DNA from: Thalassotalea_F euphylliae
Lineage (GTDB): Bacteria; Pseudomonadota; Gammaproteobacteria; Enterobacterales; Alteromonadaceae
NCBI RefSeq assembly: GCF_042682785.1
Contig: NZ_JBHUIB010000003.1
Span: 186,001 to 250,000, forward strand
DNA length: 64,000 bases
Reading direction: 5' to 3'
Shown here: piece after piece, positions 1 through 8,900 of the stretch
Numbering within the stretch: the stretch's first letter is position 1
Layout of the letters: each line of letters begins with the position of its first letter
The notes under the pieces: model-generated
What the model saw: only the letters and a program-made list of their open reading frames with translations
Database searches by the model: none
Told to the model about the DNA's origin: nothing
Made by a program: the position numbers and the translations under genes

Positions 1-635
1 TCGGGAAGTCTATATACTTCATTGAGCTGATTAGCATCGTAGCCTTGAACCGTTGCCATTACTTTAAGTAATTCAAGGTCAGCAAGCATAACGTCAATCT
101 TTCCTGCATAAAGCCAATCTAACACTGAGCTGATATCACTGGTTAACTGATAATGTTGCCCTTCGATAAAGCCATGTTTGTCCAACATCTGATGTGCGTA
201 ATCATTCCGCATTAAGCCAATTTTGTAACCTTTTAGTTGATCTATTGTGTTAGCGACAACAGAGGTGCCTTTTATGTTGATGATACAGATGTTGAAAGTC
301 ATTAATTTACCTACCCAGGTAAATTTATCTTCACGCTCTTCGGTGCGTACCATAGGGTAAATAAGCAAATTGTTTTCTTGCTGCGCCATCTGAAAAGCAC
401 GAGCCCAAGGGTAAACCTGAAACTTTGCTTCCAAAGATGCTGCTTGAAAAGCTTGTTTTACAATACGTGTTGTTTGGCCATCAATGTCATTACCGTTCAT
501 AAATTGCAGTGGTGGTGCAATTTCAGTAACAACGGTATAAGGGGCACTAACATCATTGTCTGCCGCGACTGAAACGTGAATGGCGCATGCCAAACAGCAA
601 ATAACTTTTGCTAGGTATTGAATTGCACTATTCAT
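1..635 (-). CDS. Periplasmic solute-binding protein, SBP_bac_3-like (C-terminus cut by window edge)
   Basis: Reading the minus strand from the ATG at 635 gives about 211 residues without a stop up to the left edge, so the gene is partial. Residues 1-25 form a signal peptide ending near VSVAA. The body then shows a typical family-3 extracellular binding-protein pattern: an opening VVTEIAPPLQF strand, a WARAF segment, a stretch reading YPMVRTEERED, and an LKGYKIGLMRND hinge region. Such proteins bind amino acids or related small ligands in the periplasm, for an ABC importer or as stand-alone sensors. No permease is visible. The start overlaps the stop of the upstream 65-residue gene by eight bases, suggesting translational coupling. 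Ligand unknown. The secretion and fold calls are good; the exact role is not known. Confidence 0.8.
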   Translation of the reverse strand, partial: MNSAIQYLAKVICCLACAIHVSVAADNDVSAPYTVVTEIAPPLQFMNGNDIDGQTTRIVKQAFQAASLEAKFQVYPWARAFQMAQQENNLLIYPMVRTEEREDKFTWVGKLMTFNICIINIKGTSVVANTIDQLKGYKIGLMRNDYAHQMLDKHGFIEGQHYQLTSDISSVLDWLYAGKIDVMLADLELLKVMATVQGYDANQLNEVYRLP

Positions 636-825
636 CCGTTAAGTACTGCCTGTAATCACTAATACCGAAATATCGTATCGATTTTTTTTGTTTAACCTTT
701 TTGGCAATTAATGTATCGCCACAATAAATACGCACTATTTGTTTGTCACCATTACTATCGGTGTCATAGCTATGTTGGTCATTGAGTCTGAGGTTGTCGA
801 ACTCTGAACGCATGATTAACTTCAT
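628..825 (-). CDS. Small hypothetical protein, 65 aa
   Basis: A 65-residue charged protein with no signal peptide or membrane segment; I do not recognise a family. It lies eight bases after the PspB-like gene and its stop overlaps the start of the solute-binding protein gene by eight bases, so the three genes look like one minus-strand transcript. The middle part (about residues 28-50) alternates hydrophobic and basic residues (IVRIYCGDTLIAKKVKQKK) and could be a small beta fold. The tight packing is the main reason to believe it is expressed. Confidence 0.55.
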   Translation of the reverse strand: MKLIMRSEFDNLRLNDQHSYDTDSNGDKQIVRIYCGDTLIAKKVKQKKSIRYFGISDYRQYLTDE

Positions 826-833
826 TTACTACT

Positions 834-1079
834 CTAGAGTTTATTGATTTCTTGGCTAACCTGAAAACCTTCATCGGTAACAATCTTCTCTAAGACCTGA
901 ATACGCTCTTCAAGGGTTGCTACTTTGTTGCGTAACTCAGTATTTTCTTCAGAGTTTTGTTGATTGAATTTCATTGTACGTTCTTTGAATTTTAGGTGTT
1001 TTTGATACATATCGTATATAACGCCAAATCCAACCGAGATGAGCACGATCATTACAACCATGGTAGTACCAGACATCAT
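834..1079 (-). CDS. PspB-like small membrane protein
   Basis: An 81-residue protein with one N-terminal membrane segment (about residues 6-25, VVMIVLISVGFGVIYDMY), a basic stretch just after it, and a C-terminal coiled coil (about 45-70) containing LEERIQVLEKIV. This is the architecture and the C-terminal signature of PspB, the inner-membrane sensor of phage-shock envelope stress. No pspA or pspC is next to it, so it may be an orphan paralogue rather than the true PspB. It is probably cotranscribed with the 65-residue gene and the solute-binding protein gene downstream. Confidence 0.6.
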   Translation of the reverse strand: MMSGTTMVVMIVLISVGFGVIYDMYQKHLKFKERTMKFNQQNSEENTELRNKVATLEERIQVLEKIVTDEGFQVSQEINKL

Positions 1080-1146
1080 TTACATCCTGTTAGTCGCTAA
1101 TGCAGGATAAAAGTATAAACAGCTAGGTGGGAAATTCATAGGCAGC

Positions 1147-1170
1147 AACCTCAGCGATTTAGCTGAGGTT
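1147..1170. other. Stem-loop between mlaC-like and pspB-like genes
   Basis: A perfect 9-bp inverted repeat (AACCTCAGC / GCTGAGGTT) with a six-base loop lies 20 bases beyond the stop of the MlaC-like gene. No run of T follows on either strand, so it is not a classical intrinsic terminator. It may protect a 3' end or act as a weak terminator. Confidence 0.4.
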
Positions 1171-1189
1171 ACCACGCTATGTGATGCAT

Positions 1190-1789
1190 TTATTTAGCAA
1201 TAGATGCTAGCTCTAGGCTAACTTGCGCAACGCCTTGTTGTTGAATCTTGCGAGAAAGCTCGGCTTTTTTGCTTTGAAGAAGAGATATACCCTCTACTAC
1301 CATGTCATACGCTTTCCACTGACCTGATTTCTTGTGGATACGCATTTTGAACTGTAGCTCTATTTCTGGTGCATTCTTGTCAACTATGCGAGTTGATATA
1401 GCGACGACTTTCTTTCCATTTGTTGGCTTTTCTTGTTCATAAATGACTTTCTGATCAGTGTATTTTGTTAATGCATTAGCGTATGTGCGAATCAGATAGT
1501 GACGCATTGATTTAACGAAATTTTTGCGCTCTTCCGCCGTTGTCTTTTTGATGTGTTTACCTAGGATCTTGTACGCAGCGTATTGATAGTCAACATGAGG
1601 CATAAGCTCTTCTTCAACAATAGTACGCATTAGTTCTGGGAATTTGGCTAGTTCCTGCTGATTTGCCGCAATGCGAGTAAACAGACCTTTGCCTGTATTT
1701 TCTAGCACTTTATATGGAGATACGGTTTCCGCCTGCGCGCTGCTCAGTTGAAAAAGTATGGCAGACATGAACAGTATTTTTCTAAACAT
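1190..1789 (-). CDS. MlaC/Ttg2D-family phospholipid-binding protein (orphan)
   Basis: 199 residues with a cleavable signal peptide (about 1-20, ending SSAQA) followed by the MlaC/Ttg2D fold: the segment VEEELMPHVDYQYAAYKILGKH is the family's characteristic helix, then RHYLIRTYANALTKYTDQKV, and near the C-terminus the strand WKAYDMVVEGISLLQ. MlaC carries phospholipids through the periplasm between the outer-membrane MlaA complex and the inner-membrane MlaFEDB transporter. Here there are no mlaA, B, D, E or F genes nearby, so this is probably a second, specialised member. The operator 23 bases upstream of its start matches the one in front of the TetR gene, so it is likely repressed by that regulator. 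Confidence 0.85.
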   Translation of the reverse strand: MFRKILFMSAILFQLSSAQAETVSPYKVLENTGKGLFTRIAANQQELAKFPELMRTIVEEELMPHVDYQYAAYKILGKHIKKTTAEERKNFVKSMRHYLIRTYANALTKYTDQKVIYEQEKPTNGKKVVAISTRIVDKNAPEIELQFKMRIHKKSGQWKAYDMVVEGISLLQSKKAELSRKIQQQGVAQVSLELASIAK

Positions 1790-1811
1790 TTATATTCACC
1801 CTAAATAGCAA

Positions 1812-1830
1812 TCCGACCAGTCGGTCTGTT
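1812..1830. promoter_or_regulatory. Predicted TetR operator upstream of the mlaC-like gene
   Basis: The core CCGACCAGTCGG (1813-1824) is a near-perfect palindrome followed by TCTGTT. It matches the site at 2517-2535 in all but one core base and has the same right flank. It sits just upstream of the mlaC-like start, where bound repressor would block transcription. Confidence 0.75.
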
Positions 1831-1896
1831 AATTTTTAGATACGATTTTTCACATGAGAATTGAAGAGTTACATGCGAAAAAGAAGTTTTAGTTGC

Positions 1897-2490
1897 TTAA
1901 GCCTTTTTTAATGACTGGATATATAAGCACAGTTCAGCCATTACTGTTTGAAATAAGGTCTTATTTTGCGTTGTCTTACTTAAGCTCGTAGAGCCATGAA
2001 ACGCTGATACTATGAAGTAAGAGACCTGTGAGTAATCGATATCATTTCGCAGCTGATCGCTCATTCGTCGCAAATTTTCAGCAATCAGCGTATTCAGCTT
2101 CTGCTGCATGGCTAGTATTCGCAGGCGGAAACCTTCATCAACACTCGCCATTTCTTGGCTAAGATTATTGAGTGGGCAGCCACAAACGACATCTTCGCAA
2201 CTCATGTCGTGAGCCATATCGTGGAAAAAATCACAAAGTCCAGCTATTGGGTCTTCTTGTGTGACAGCGGGTTCCCACATTTCTATGAACATAGGTGTAA
2301 ATATTTCTTCAAATACCGCATAGCCTAATTCATTTTTGTTGGCAAAATGATGATAAAGCGCACCTTTAGAAATGTTGCACTTTGCTAAGATAGTAGACAA
2401 ACTTGTCGCTTGAAACCCATGTTTTCGGATTTCTTCGCTACTAACCTCTAGTATAAGTTGTCTGGTTTGTTCTGCGTCTCTCATCATCAC
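1897..2490 (-). CDS. TetR/AcrR-family transcriptional repressor
   Basis: 197 residues. The N-terminal helix-turn-helix domain (about 8-60) has the family hallmark CNISKGALYHHFANKNELGYAVFEE; the rest is a helical ligand-binding domain with a cysteine-bearing stretch (CEDVVCGCPLNNL, near residue 100) typical of one TetR C-terminal subfamily. Three ATG codons in a row begin the gene, so the exact start is uncertain by two codons. A perfect 14-bp palindrome lies immediately upstream and a copy lies before the adjacent mlaC-like gene, so autoregulation plus control of mlaC is the simplest reading. The inducer is unknown; with a lipid carrier as target it may be a lipid or solvent-like compound (inference). 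Confidence 0.9.
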   Translation of the reverse strand: MMMRDAEQTRQLILEVSSEEIRKHGFQATSLSTILAKCNISKGALYHHFANKNELGYAVFEEIFTPMFIEMWEPAVTQEDPIAGLCDFFHDMAHDMSCEDVVCGCPLNNLSQEMASVDEGFRLRILAMQQKLNTLIAENLRRMSDQLRNDIDYSQVSYFIVSAFHGSTSLSKTTQNKTLFQTVMAELCLYIQSLKKA

Positions 2491-2516
2491 TTACTTCATT
2501 AATTCGTGAATATATT

Positions 2517-2535
2517 AACCGACCGGTCGGTCTGT
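2517..2535. promoter_or_regulatory. Predicted TetR autoregulatory operator
   Basis: ACCGACCGGTCGGT (2518-2531) is a perfect 14-bp palindrome 28 bases before the TetR start codon. GACCG/CGGTC dyads of this kind are common TetR-family operators. The second copy at 1812-1830 supports a shared regulator. Confidence 0.8.
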
Positions 2536-2605
2536 GTAAATGTCCAATACGTATAAGCTAGTCAAATTACGACTAACTTGACGGCAAGATAACAGATAAA
2601 GGTAT

Positions 2606-3664
2606 TTAATTAAATGTTGGGTTAAGCGCCTTAATGGCTTGCTCTGGTTGATCAGAAAATACGCCATGAACCCCTAAGTGAAATACAAAATGCTGAACCC
2701 AACTTTCATAGTTTCCAAACAGTTCCGGGGTGTTTTCAGTACGGAAAGTATATGGATGAATAACAAGCTTATGTGTTAATGCATCACGTAAAAATGCTGT
2801 TGCATTGCCCTTAGAGTCTGCAAGCATTGGAAACCAGGGGCCAATCCCGTCCGCGTACGCCGCTATTTCATTTATCCCATTCGCACCAAACATCCAGTCA
2901 TAGCTGTAGTTTTGCCAGCTTCCATTAACAAATTCTTTTGTTTCCCTCCAACTTGTTTCGGCAACAAGTTGCACCAAATTAAGCTCAATATCTAACTGCG
3001 GTTGTAATTTATACTTAATTCTTTTTAACTCATTTGGGTCAAAGCTTTGCACAAAAACGTGATCACCTTTGCGGCTGTAGCCGAACGCTTTCAGCATGGT
3101 TAGTACATGGAGTGAGATATCCTTGTTATGCTTTTTATGGAACCAAGGTGATTTAATTTCAGGATATATACCTACATTCCGTCCGGTGGTTCTGTTCAGT
3201 GATTGAATAAGCGCAAGTTCTTGTTCTAGCGTATGAAAATGAAAACTAATGTTTTGTACGTTAAAACGTTCTGGGTATTTCAATGTGTTGTCTAGCTTGC
3301 GTTCAGTGATCGTTAACGCTTTAAGCTCTTGGAAGGTGAAGTCGATGACATAGAATTTACCATCTGTCCTTTTCCTTGAAGGATAGACATCTTGCACATT
3401 GGTCATGTGACCTAGTACAAGATCGTGAAAAACAATTAATACATTATCTTTTGTCATTACGACATCTTGTTCAATGTAGTCTGCCCCCATGCCATAGGCT
3501 AACGCTTTACTTGCCAGCGTATGTTCCGGCAAATGCCCACTAGCGCCTCTATGCGCTATAACGATGGGGGAGTTGTTCAGGTTTGTAGGAGAATTCGTTG
3601 CTGATACTGGGCTACTGAAAAAGGGAAGAAGAATTAGACAAAGAGTGGAGACTAACTTAAACAT
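2606..3664 (-). CDS. glpQ: Glycerophosphodiester phosphodiesterase (periplasmic GlpQ type)
   Basis: Hydrolyses glycerophosphodiesters released from phospholipids to glycerol-3-phosphate and an alcohol. I start at the ATG at 3664 (MFKLVSTL), which gives a 352-residue protein with a clean signal peptide ending about SPVSA; an ATG five codons upstream also exists. The GDPD catalytic pattern is plain: IVIAHRGASGHLPEHT (catalytic His and Arg), ADYIEQDVVMTKDNVLIVFHD (metal-binding Glu/Asp and second His), and the later PEIKSPWF strand. Length and layout fit GlpQ rather than cytosolic UgpQ. Monocistronic, with the tetR gene 115 bases downstream on the same strand. No glpT is adjacent. Confidence 0.92.
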   Translation of the reverse strand: MFKLVSTLCLILLPFFSSPVSATNSPTNLNNSPIVIAHRGASGHLPEHTLASKALAYGMGADYIEQDVVMTKDNVLIVFHDLVLGHMTNVQDVYPSRKRTDGKFYVIDFTFQELKALTITERKLDNTLKYPERFNVQNISFHFHTLEQELALIQSLNRTTGRNVGIYPEIKSPWFHKKHNKDISLHVLTMLKAFGYSRKGDHVFVQSFDPNELKRIKYKLQPQLDIELNLVQLVAETSWRETKEFVNGSWQNYSYDWMFGANGINEIAAYADGIGPWFPMLADSKGNATAFLRDALTHKLVIHPYTFRTENTPELFGNYESWVQHFVFHLGVHGVFSDQPEQAIKALNPTFN

Positions 3665-3721
3665 CACAAATAATATCACTGACAGGTACTTAAGGTAGCT
3701 TATCTTAGTTTTGTGACATTT

Positions 3722-3985
3722 CTATATTTGGTATGAAATTTTTGTTGCCCGTCTATCACGTTTACTGCGCCCATCTAGGCGTGATTGGTTAATCGTATTC
3801 TCTTTACGTCTATCATTGCCGTCGCGTCGTTCAATACCGTCCCAAGAGCCGTTGCTAGGAGCAAGCGCTTTAATTGCTTTTGACGTGCTTGTTGCACTGG
3901 CGCTAGCGCTAGGCGTGCGATCCTTAACGGTACTTGAAGTACTATCCACCTTATATCTATTGTTGAGAACAGCAGTAATTAACAT
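3722..3985 (-). CDS. Small basic protein with paired (G/S)xxRRDxxDRR-type motifs, unknown function
   Basis: 87 residues. The N-terminal half is rich in Ser, Thr and Ala (low complexity, no membrane segment). The C-terminal half carries WDGIERRDGNDRRK and then LDGRSKRDRRATK, two related Arg/Asp-rich motifs. Short proteins carrying such ERRxGxDRR motifs recur in proteobacteria without a known function. The ATG at 3985 has only a weak ribosome-binding site. An overlapping plus-strand frame exists but lacks comparable features. I infer that it is real from the motif pair rather than from context. Confidence 0.5.
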   Translation of the reverse strand: MLITAVLNNRYKVDSTSSTVKDRTPSASASATSTSKAIKALAPSNGSWDGIERRDGNDRRKENTINQSRLDGRSKRDRRATKISYQI

Positions 3986-4047
3986 GTATCCATTTCATAT
4001 GTTATTGCTAATACCTTTCATATCGACATAAAAAAGATAAACTTTAG

Positions 4048-4578
4048 TCAAATCTTGCTCGCTATTTCATCAATCGCAGCAGCGTAAGCTTGAACAAGTT
4101 GTTGGTACTTGTCTCTTGCATTGGCAAGTTCTTGGTCATTATCAATAAAAAAAGGTTCGGTTATCACACAGGGGGCCGATGTGTAACGGAGCAAAAAGCC
4201 GCCTCTGTCCTCAGCACTTTTCGGTTTTTTCCCGCGATCGTTGTTGTTTAGGGCACTTTGAACATGCGATTGCAGTATCTCTGCCATCAACTCACCATTG
4301 GACGACCGGTGGTAGTAAAGCATTTCACAACCTGAAGCTTGTGTATTAAAGGCATTACAGTGAAGGCTGACAATAAAGTCTGGGTTTAACTCATTGATGT
4401 CATCGGGCAGTTGTCGGTATGTGCGTCGGTATACGCGTTGGATACTTGCTCCTGAAACCTCTTGCTCTATGTCTTTTGCTAACTGCTCGTTGAAATCAAA
4501 TTCGCTGAGCCCCTGTGCAGCATTTATTGCACCGGGGTTATCTTTTTTATGACCAATAACTAGTGCACAACGTTTCAT
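4048..4578 (-). CDS. N-acetylmuramoyl-L-alanine amidase (Amidase_3 family)
   Basis: Cleaves the amide bond between MurNAc and the stem peptide of peptidoglycan, with a zinc ion. I start at 4578 (MKRCALVIGHK), preceded by AAAGGA at good spacing; upstream codons in the frame have no ribosome-binding site. The 176-residue protein is almost only the catalytic domain: VIGHKKDNPGA (first zinc His), a Glu in GLSEFDFNEQLA, VSLHCNAF (second His), and CVITEPFFIDN with the catalytic Glu. No signal peptide is visible from this start, which is odd for a periplasmic enzyme and may mean phage-like or export-independent use. Monocistronic. Confidence 0.82.
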   Translation of the reverse strand: MKRCALVIGHKKDNPGAINAAQGLSEFDFNEQLAKDIEQEVSGASIQRVYRRTYRQLPDDINELNPDFIVSLHCNAFNTQASGCEMLYYHRSSNGELMAEILQSHVQSALNNNDRGKKPKSAEDRGGFLLRYTSAPCVITEPFFIDNDQELANARDKYQQLVQAYAAAIDEIASKI

Positions 4579-4813
4579 ACTTCGTCCTTTAAGAATGATG
4601 GGGATGAAAATAAGCATAGAACAGCTTTGCAACACCTGCTTACTTGGTATCTATACAACCTTGTACATGTGCTGTCACACGCACTTAGCTATCGCATTAA
4701 TTTAGGTGTTAACACAATGTTACTCGTTTTTGTTTCCATGTGATGTCATACTGAATTAATTGAAAAATATGAAGTTGTCTTAGGCACTCTAAGAAAAATA
4801 ACACGGAGCAAAT

Positions 4814-5977
4814 ATGCAATACCCTCTCTTTTCATTTAAGTCCGCGTTGGGCTTATTCGCCCTAGTGTTTATTGCTGGCTGTAGCCAAGAAGCAAAAAAA
4901 GCTGCGCCAATGCCAGCTCCTCAAGTGTCTGTATTTAATATAGGCATGACTGAAGTTGGCGGTGCTAGAGACTTTGTAGCAAGAACTGAAGCGTCTAAAT
5001 CAGCAACGATTAAAGCGCGTGTTGAAGGAGAGTTGATTGCTCGCCATTTTAGAGAGGGTAGTATCGTTGAAGCCGATACCTTGCTGTTTGAAATTGATCC
5101 TGCCAGTTACATTGCGTCACTCAATCAAGCTAAAGCTGAGTTAGAAAGTAAGGAATCAGCGGCTGAGCGTGCGAAACGCAACTTAAAACGTGGACAAGAA
5201 GTCGCTGGAGATGGCTTTATTTCGCAGTCTGATTTGGACAAGTTGATCGCGGAAGATTTACAAGCAAAAGCAGCGGTTAGTTCTGCAGAAGCAGCTCTAG
5301 AGCAAGCGGAGCTCAACTTAAGCTATACCAAAATCTCAGCCCCTTTTACCGGTCGAATTGGTAAAGCGGATTATGATGTGGGTAATGTTGTTGGACCAAC
5401 GTCAGGACAATTAGCGTTATTGCAAGCGACTGACCCGGTTTATGCCATATTCCAAGTCGATGAAAGTTCGTTGGTTTCATTCCGCCAGGCACAGGCGCAA
5501 AACAAAGGCTTTGCCGTTAATGATTTCGACATCAGCTTACGCCTTCCTAACAATACCAAGTACAGTGAAAAAGGTAAGTTAGTCTACTCCGACACGCAAA
5601 TCGAAGCGGGCATGGGAACGGTGGAAATGCGTACCGAATTCCCGAATAAGGAAGGGATTATCCTACCTGGCCTCTTTGTTACTTTGCTTATTGAAAGCTC
5701 GGAAAAAGAAGCGAGAGCAATGGTACCACAAGCAGCTGTTCAATCAAATCAACAAGGTAAGTTTGTACTCTTGGTTGATAACGAAAATAAAGTGCGTCAA
5801 CGGATGATTACATTAGGGCGTCGAATTGACGCTATGTGGGTCGTCGAAAGCGGTCTGGAACAGGATGAACGTGTCATTATTGAAGGGGTTCAAAAAGTAA
5901 GAGCGGGTGGTGAAGTAAAGCCGCTTGAAAAAACGGTAGACCCCATTACTGGTACCGTTAGCGACTTGGTGAAATAG
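4814..5977 (+). CDS. RND efflux periplasmic adaptor lipoprotein (AcrA/MexA type)
   Basis: 387 residues. A lipoprotein signal with lipobox IAGC places the acylated Cys at residue 23. The mature protein shows the membrane-fusion order: barrel-sandwich half (VEGELIARHFREGSIVEAD), alpha-hairpin coiled coil (about 100-155), second lipoyl half (SYTKISAPFTGRIGKADYDVGNVV), beta-barrel, and the membrane-proximal domain ending in GVQKVRAGGEVKP. It links the inner-membrane pump to an outer-membrane channel. The start is preceded by CGGAG. The pump gene follows after nine bases, so the two form an operon; no TolC homologue follows, so a channel encoded elsewhere must be used. Confidence 0.93.
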   Translation: MQYPLFSFKSALGLFALVFIAGCSQEAKKAAPMPAPQVSVFNIGMTEVGGARDFVARTEASKSATIKARVEGELIARHFREGSIVEADTLLFEIDPASYIASLNQAKAELESKESAAERAKRNLKRGQEVAGDGFISQSDLDKLIAEDLQAKAAVSSAEAALEQAELNLSYTKISAPFTGRIGKADYDVGNVVGPTSGQLALLQATDPVYAIFQVDESSLVSFRQAQAQNKGFAVNDFDISLRLPNNTKYSEKGKLVYSDTQIEAGMGTVEMRTEFPNKEGIILPGLFVTLLIESSEKEARAMVPQAAVQSNQQGKFVLLVDNENKVRQRMITLGRRIDAMWVVESGLEQDERVIIEGVQKVRAGGEVKPLEKTVDPITGTVSDLVK

Positions 5978-5986
5978 AGGCTTTGT

Positions 5987-8900
5987 ATGATAAGTAAAAC
6001 CTTTATTGAGCGCCCTAAATTTGCTTTCGTCATTTCGATAGTCATTACTATTGCTGGCTTGATCGCAATGAGCGTATTGCCAGTCAATATGTACCCACAA
6101 ATTACACCTCCGCAAGTAGAAATTAGCGCGACATACCCTGGTGCAAGTGCACAAGTCGTTGAAGAGGCAGTAATAAGGCCGATAGAAGAGCAGGTCAACG
6201 GTGTCGAAGACATGATGTATATCGAGTCAACGGCATCTAACAACGGCACTGCGACAATAACTGTTTACTTTGAAGTGGGAACAGACGGGGATATCGCACA
6301 AGTCAACGTGCAAAACCGTGTAGCACTTGCCGAAAATATGTTACCTGAAGAAGTTAACCGTCAGGGCGTAAGTGTTAAGAAAAAGTCATCCAACATGTTG
6401 ATGGCGATCAACTTGTATGGTGAAAACGATAATATTGACCAGCTGTTTCTCAGCAACTATGCCACAAACTATCTTACGGAACCGTTAGCCCGTGTACCTG
6501 GGGTTGCAGCAGCAACCGTGATGGGCGAAATGAGCTACAGTATGCGTGCCTGGTTAAAGCCAGATCGCATGGCGTCTCTAGGTGTCACGGTTGCCGAAAT
6601 ACAGCAGTCGCTTAAAGAGCAAAACCTGATTGTTGCTGCGGGTAAATTTGGTGCAAGCCCGGCATTACCTAATCAACAATTCGAATACTCTATTCAAGCG
6701 AAAGGTCGTTTGAAAACAGTAGAAGAATTTCAGCAAACGATTATTCGGGCGAATGAAAATGGCAGCTATGTAAGGCTTGCTGATGTGGCTCGTATTGAAC
6801 TTGGCTCTCAAGATTATGGTATAAACGCCAAGCTTAACGGTCAGCCAACCGCCTTTCTGGTTATCTATCAGCTGCCTGATGCCAATGCAACAGAGGTTGC
6901 AATTGGGGTCAAAGAAACAATGAAAGTATTGGCTGAGCGTTTTCCTGACGGACTCGCATATGCCATACCTTATGACACGACAGAGTTTATTCTGCGTTCG
7001 ATTGAAGAAGTACAAGTAACACTTTATCAAGCCGTTGGTTTGGTAATCTTGGTCGTGTTTTTGTTCTTACAAAACTGGCGAGCGACGATTATTCCATCGA
7101 TTGCTATTCCGGTATCACTTATTGGTACCTTCGCGTTTATGCAGGTTATGGGGTACTCGATTAACACTATTACCTTATTTGGCTTGGTACTGGCTATCGG
7201 TATTGTTGTGGATGATGCAATTGTTGTTATTGAAAATGTCGAACGTCTCATTAAAGAAGAAAAGCTGCCAATTAAAGAAGCGGTGACTAAAGCTATGGAA
7301 CAGGTCTCAGGACCTGTTATTGCAACAACGCTAGTACTGTTGGCTGTATTTGTGCCCGTAGCCTTTATGCCAGGCATAACTGGTGAGCTCTATAAACAGT
7401 TCTCGGTCACTATTTCGTTTGCTGTACTTATTTCCTCTGTCAATGCGCTTACGTTGAGTCCTGCACTTTGTACCGTGCTGCTTAGTGAGAAAAATATGAA
7501 GCCGGTTAGTTGGCTGATGCCATTTGAGCGCGGTATCAAAAAACTAACGGGCAGCTACACCAACGCAGTGTCTTATTTATTAAAACGCGCATTACGTATT
7601 GGTATTATGGTAGGTACTGTGTTTGTGGCGACGGGCTGGTTAACTACGCAAGTACCGACTGCATTTGTGCCAGCAGAAGACCAAGGCTTTGTTTTCTTAG
7701 ATGTGCAATTGCCTGACGCGGCCTCAGCAAACCGGACGCAAGCCGTTATTGACCGTATTACTCCGCTAATTAAAAATGACCCGGCTGTAAGCGATATTAT
7801 TACTGTATCGGGTTTCTCGTTAATGGGCGGTGCGGGTTCAAATAATGGCTTTGGTATTATCATGCTTCATGATTGGGAAGAACGTAACTCTCCAGAGCTT
7901 GGATTGAAGCAAGTAATTCCAAGACTAATGGGGCAACTTTGGACAATGCCAGATGCCCAAATTATGATTTTCAACGCGCCACCCATTCCTGGGCTGGGTA
8001 ACGCTGCTGGCTTCGAGTTTAAGTTGCAAGACAGTGAAGGTAAAGATCCTATCGAGCTGGCTCAAGTCATGAATGGTTTGATATTTGAAGCTAATGCGCG
8101 GCCCGAGCTTACCCGTGTGTTTAGTACATATCGCGCCACTGTGCCTCAATACCAATTAGTTGTTGATCGCAATAAAGCCAAAGCACAGGGGGTGGCGCTA
8201 TCTGATATTTTCACAACTTTGCAAGCACAACTTGGTTCTCTATATATCAATGACTTCAGTCAATTTGGACGCACTTATCGGGTAACGATTCAGGCGGAAA
8301 GTGAATATCGTGCCAAACCTGAAGACCTTCACTTTTACTACGTTCGTAACGCCGATGGTGACATGGTGCCGTTAACCACGTTGGCGCGATTAGATCCCAT
8401 TTTGGGACCGACAACAATTAATCACTTCAACTTATATCGCAGCGCCAGCATAACCGGACAGGGCGCACCTGGATATTCTTCGGGTGAAGCAATTGCGGTA
8501 ATGGAAGAACTTGCTGCAAACTTACCACAAGGTTATGTATTTGAATGGGCTGGCCAATCTAAACAAGAGATTGAAGCAGGTAATTTAGCCCCAGTTTTGT
8601 TTGGTCTCGCCTTGCTGTTTGTTTATTTGTTCTTGGTTGCGCAATATGAAAGTTGGACAATTCCATTTTCTGTAATTGCTGCGGTACCCTTAGCGATATT
8701 TGGCGCGATGATAACGCTCTATATGGTTGGGATGCCCAACAACATTTATGCGCAAGTCGGCTTGGTTCTCTTGATAGGTTTATCAACCAAAACAGCAATA
8801 TTGATTGTTGAGTTTGCAATGGAGCTCCATGCGCAAGGCAAGAGCGTATTTGAAGCTGCTGTGGAGGCCGCACAACTGCGTTTTAGAGCGGTATTAATGA

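Noticed and set aside
378..572. Plus-strand open frame near the left edge
   Set aside because: Lies inside the minus-strand solute-binding protein gene, which has a signal peptide and family features.
3816..4031. Plus-strand 71-codon frame
   Set aside because: Antisense to the small basic protein with paired ERRDG-type motifs; its hydrophobic run only reflects the complementary Ser/Ala codons.
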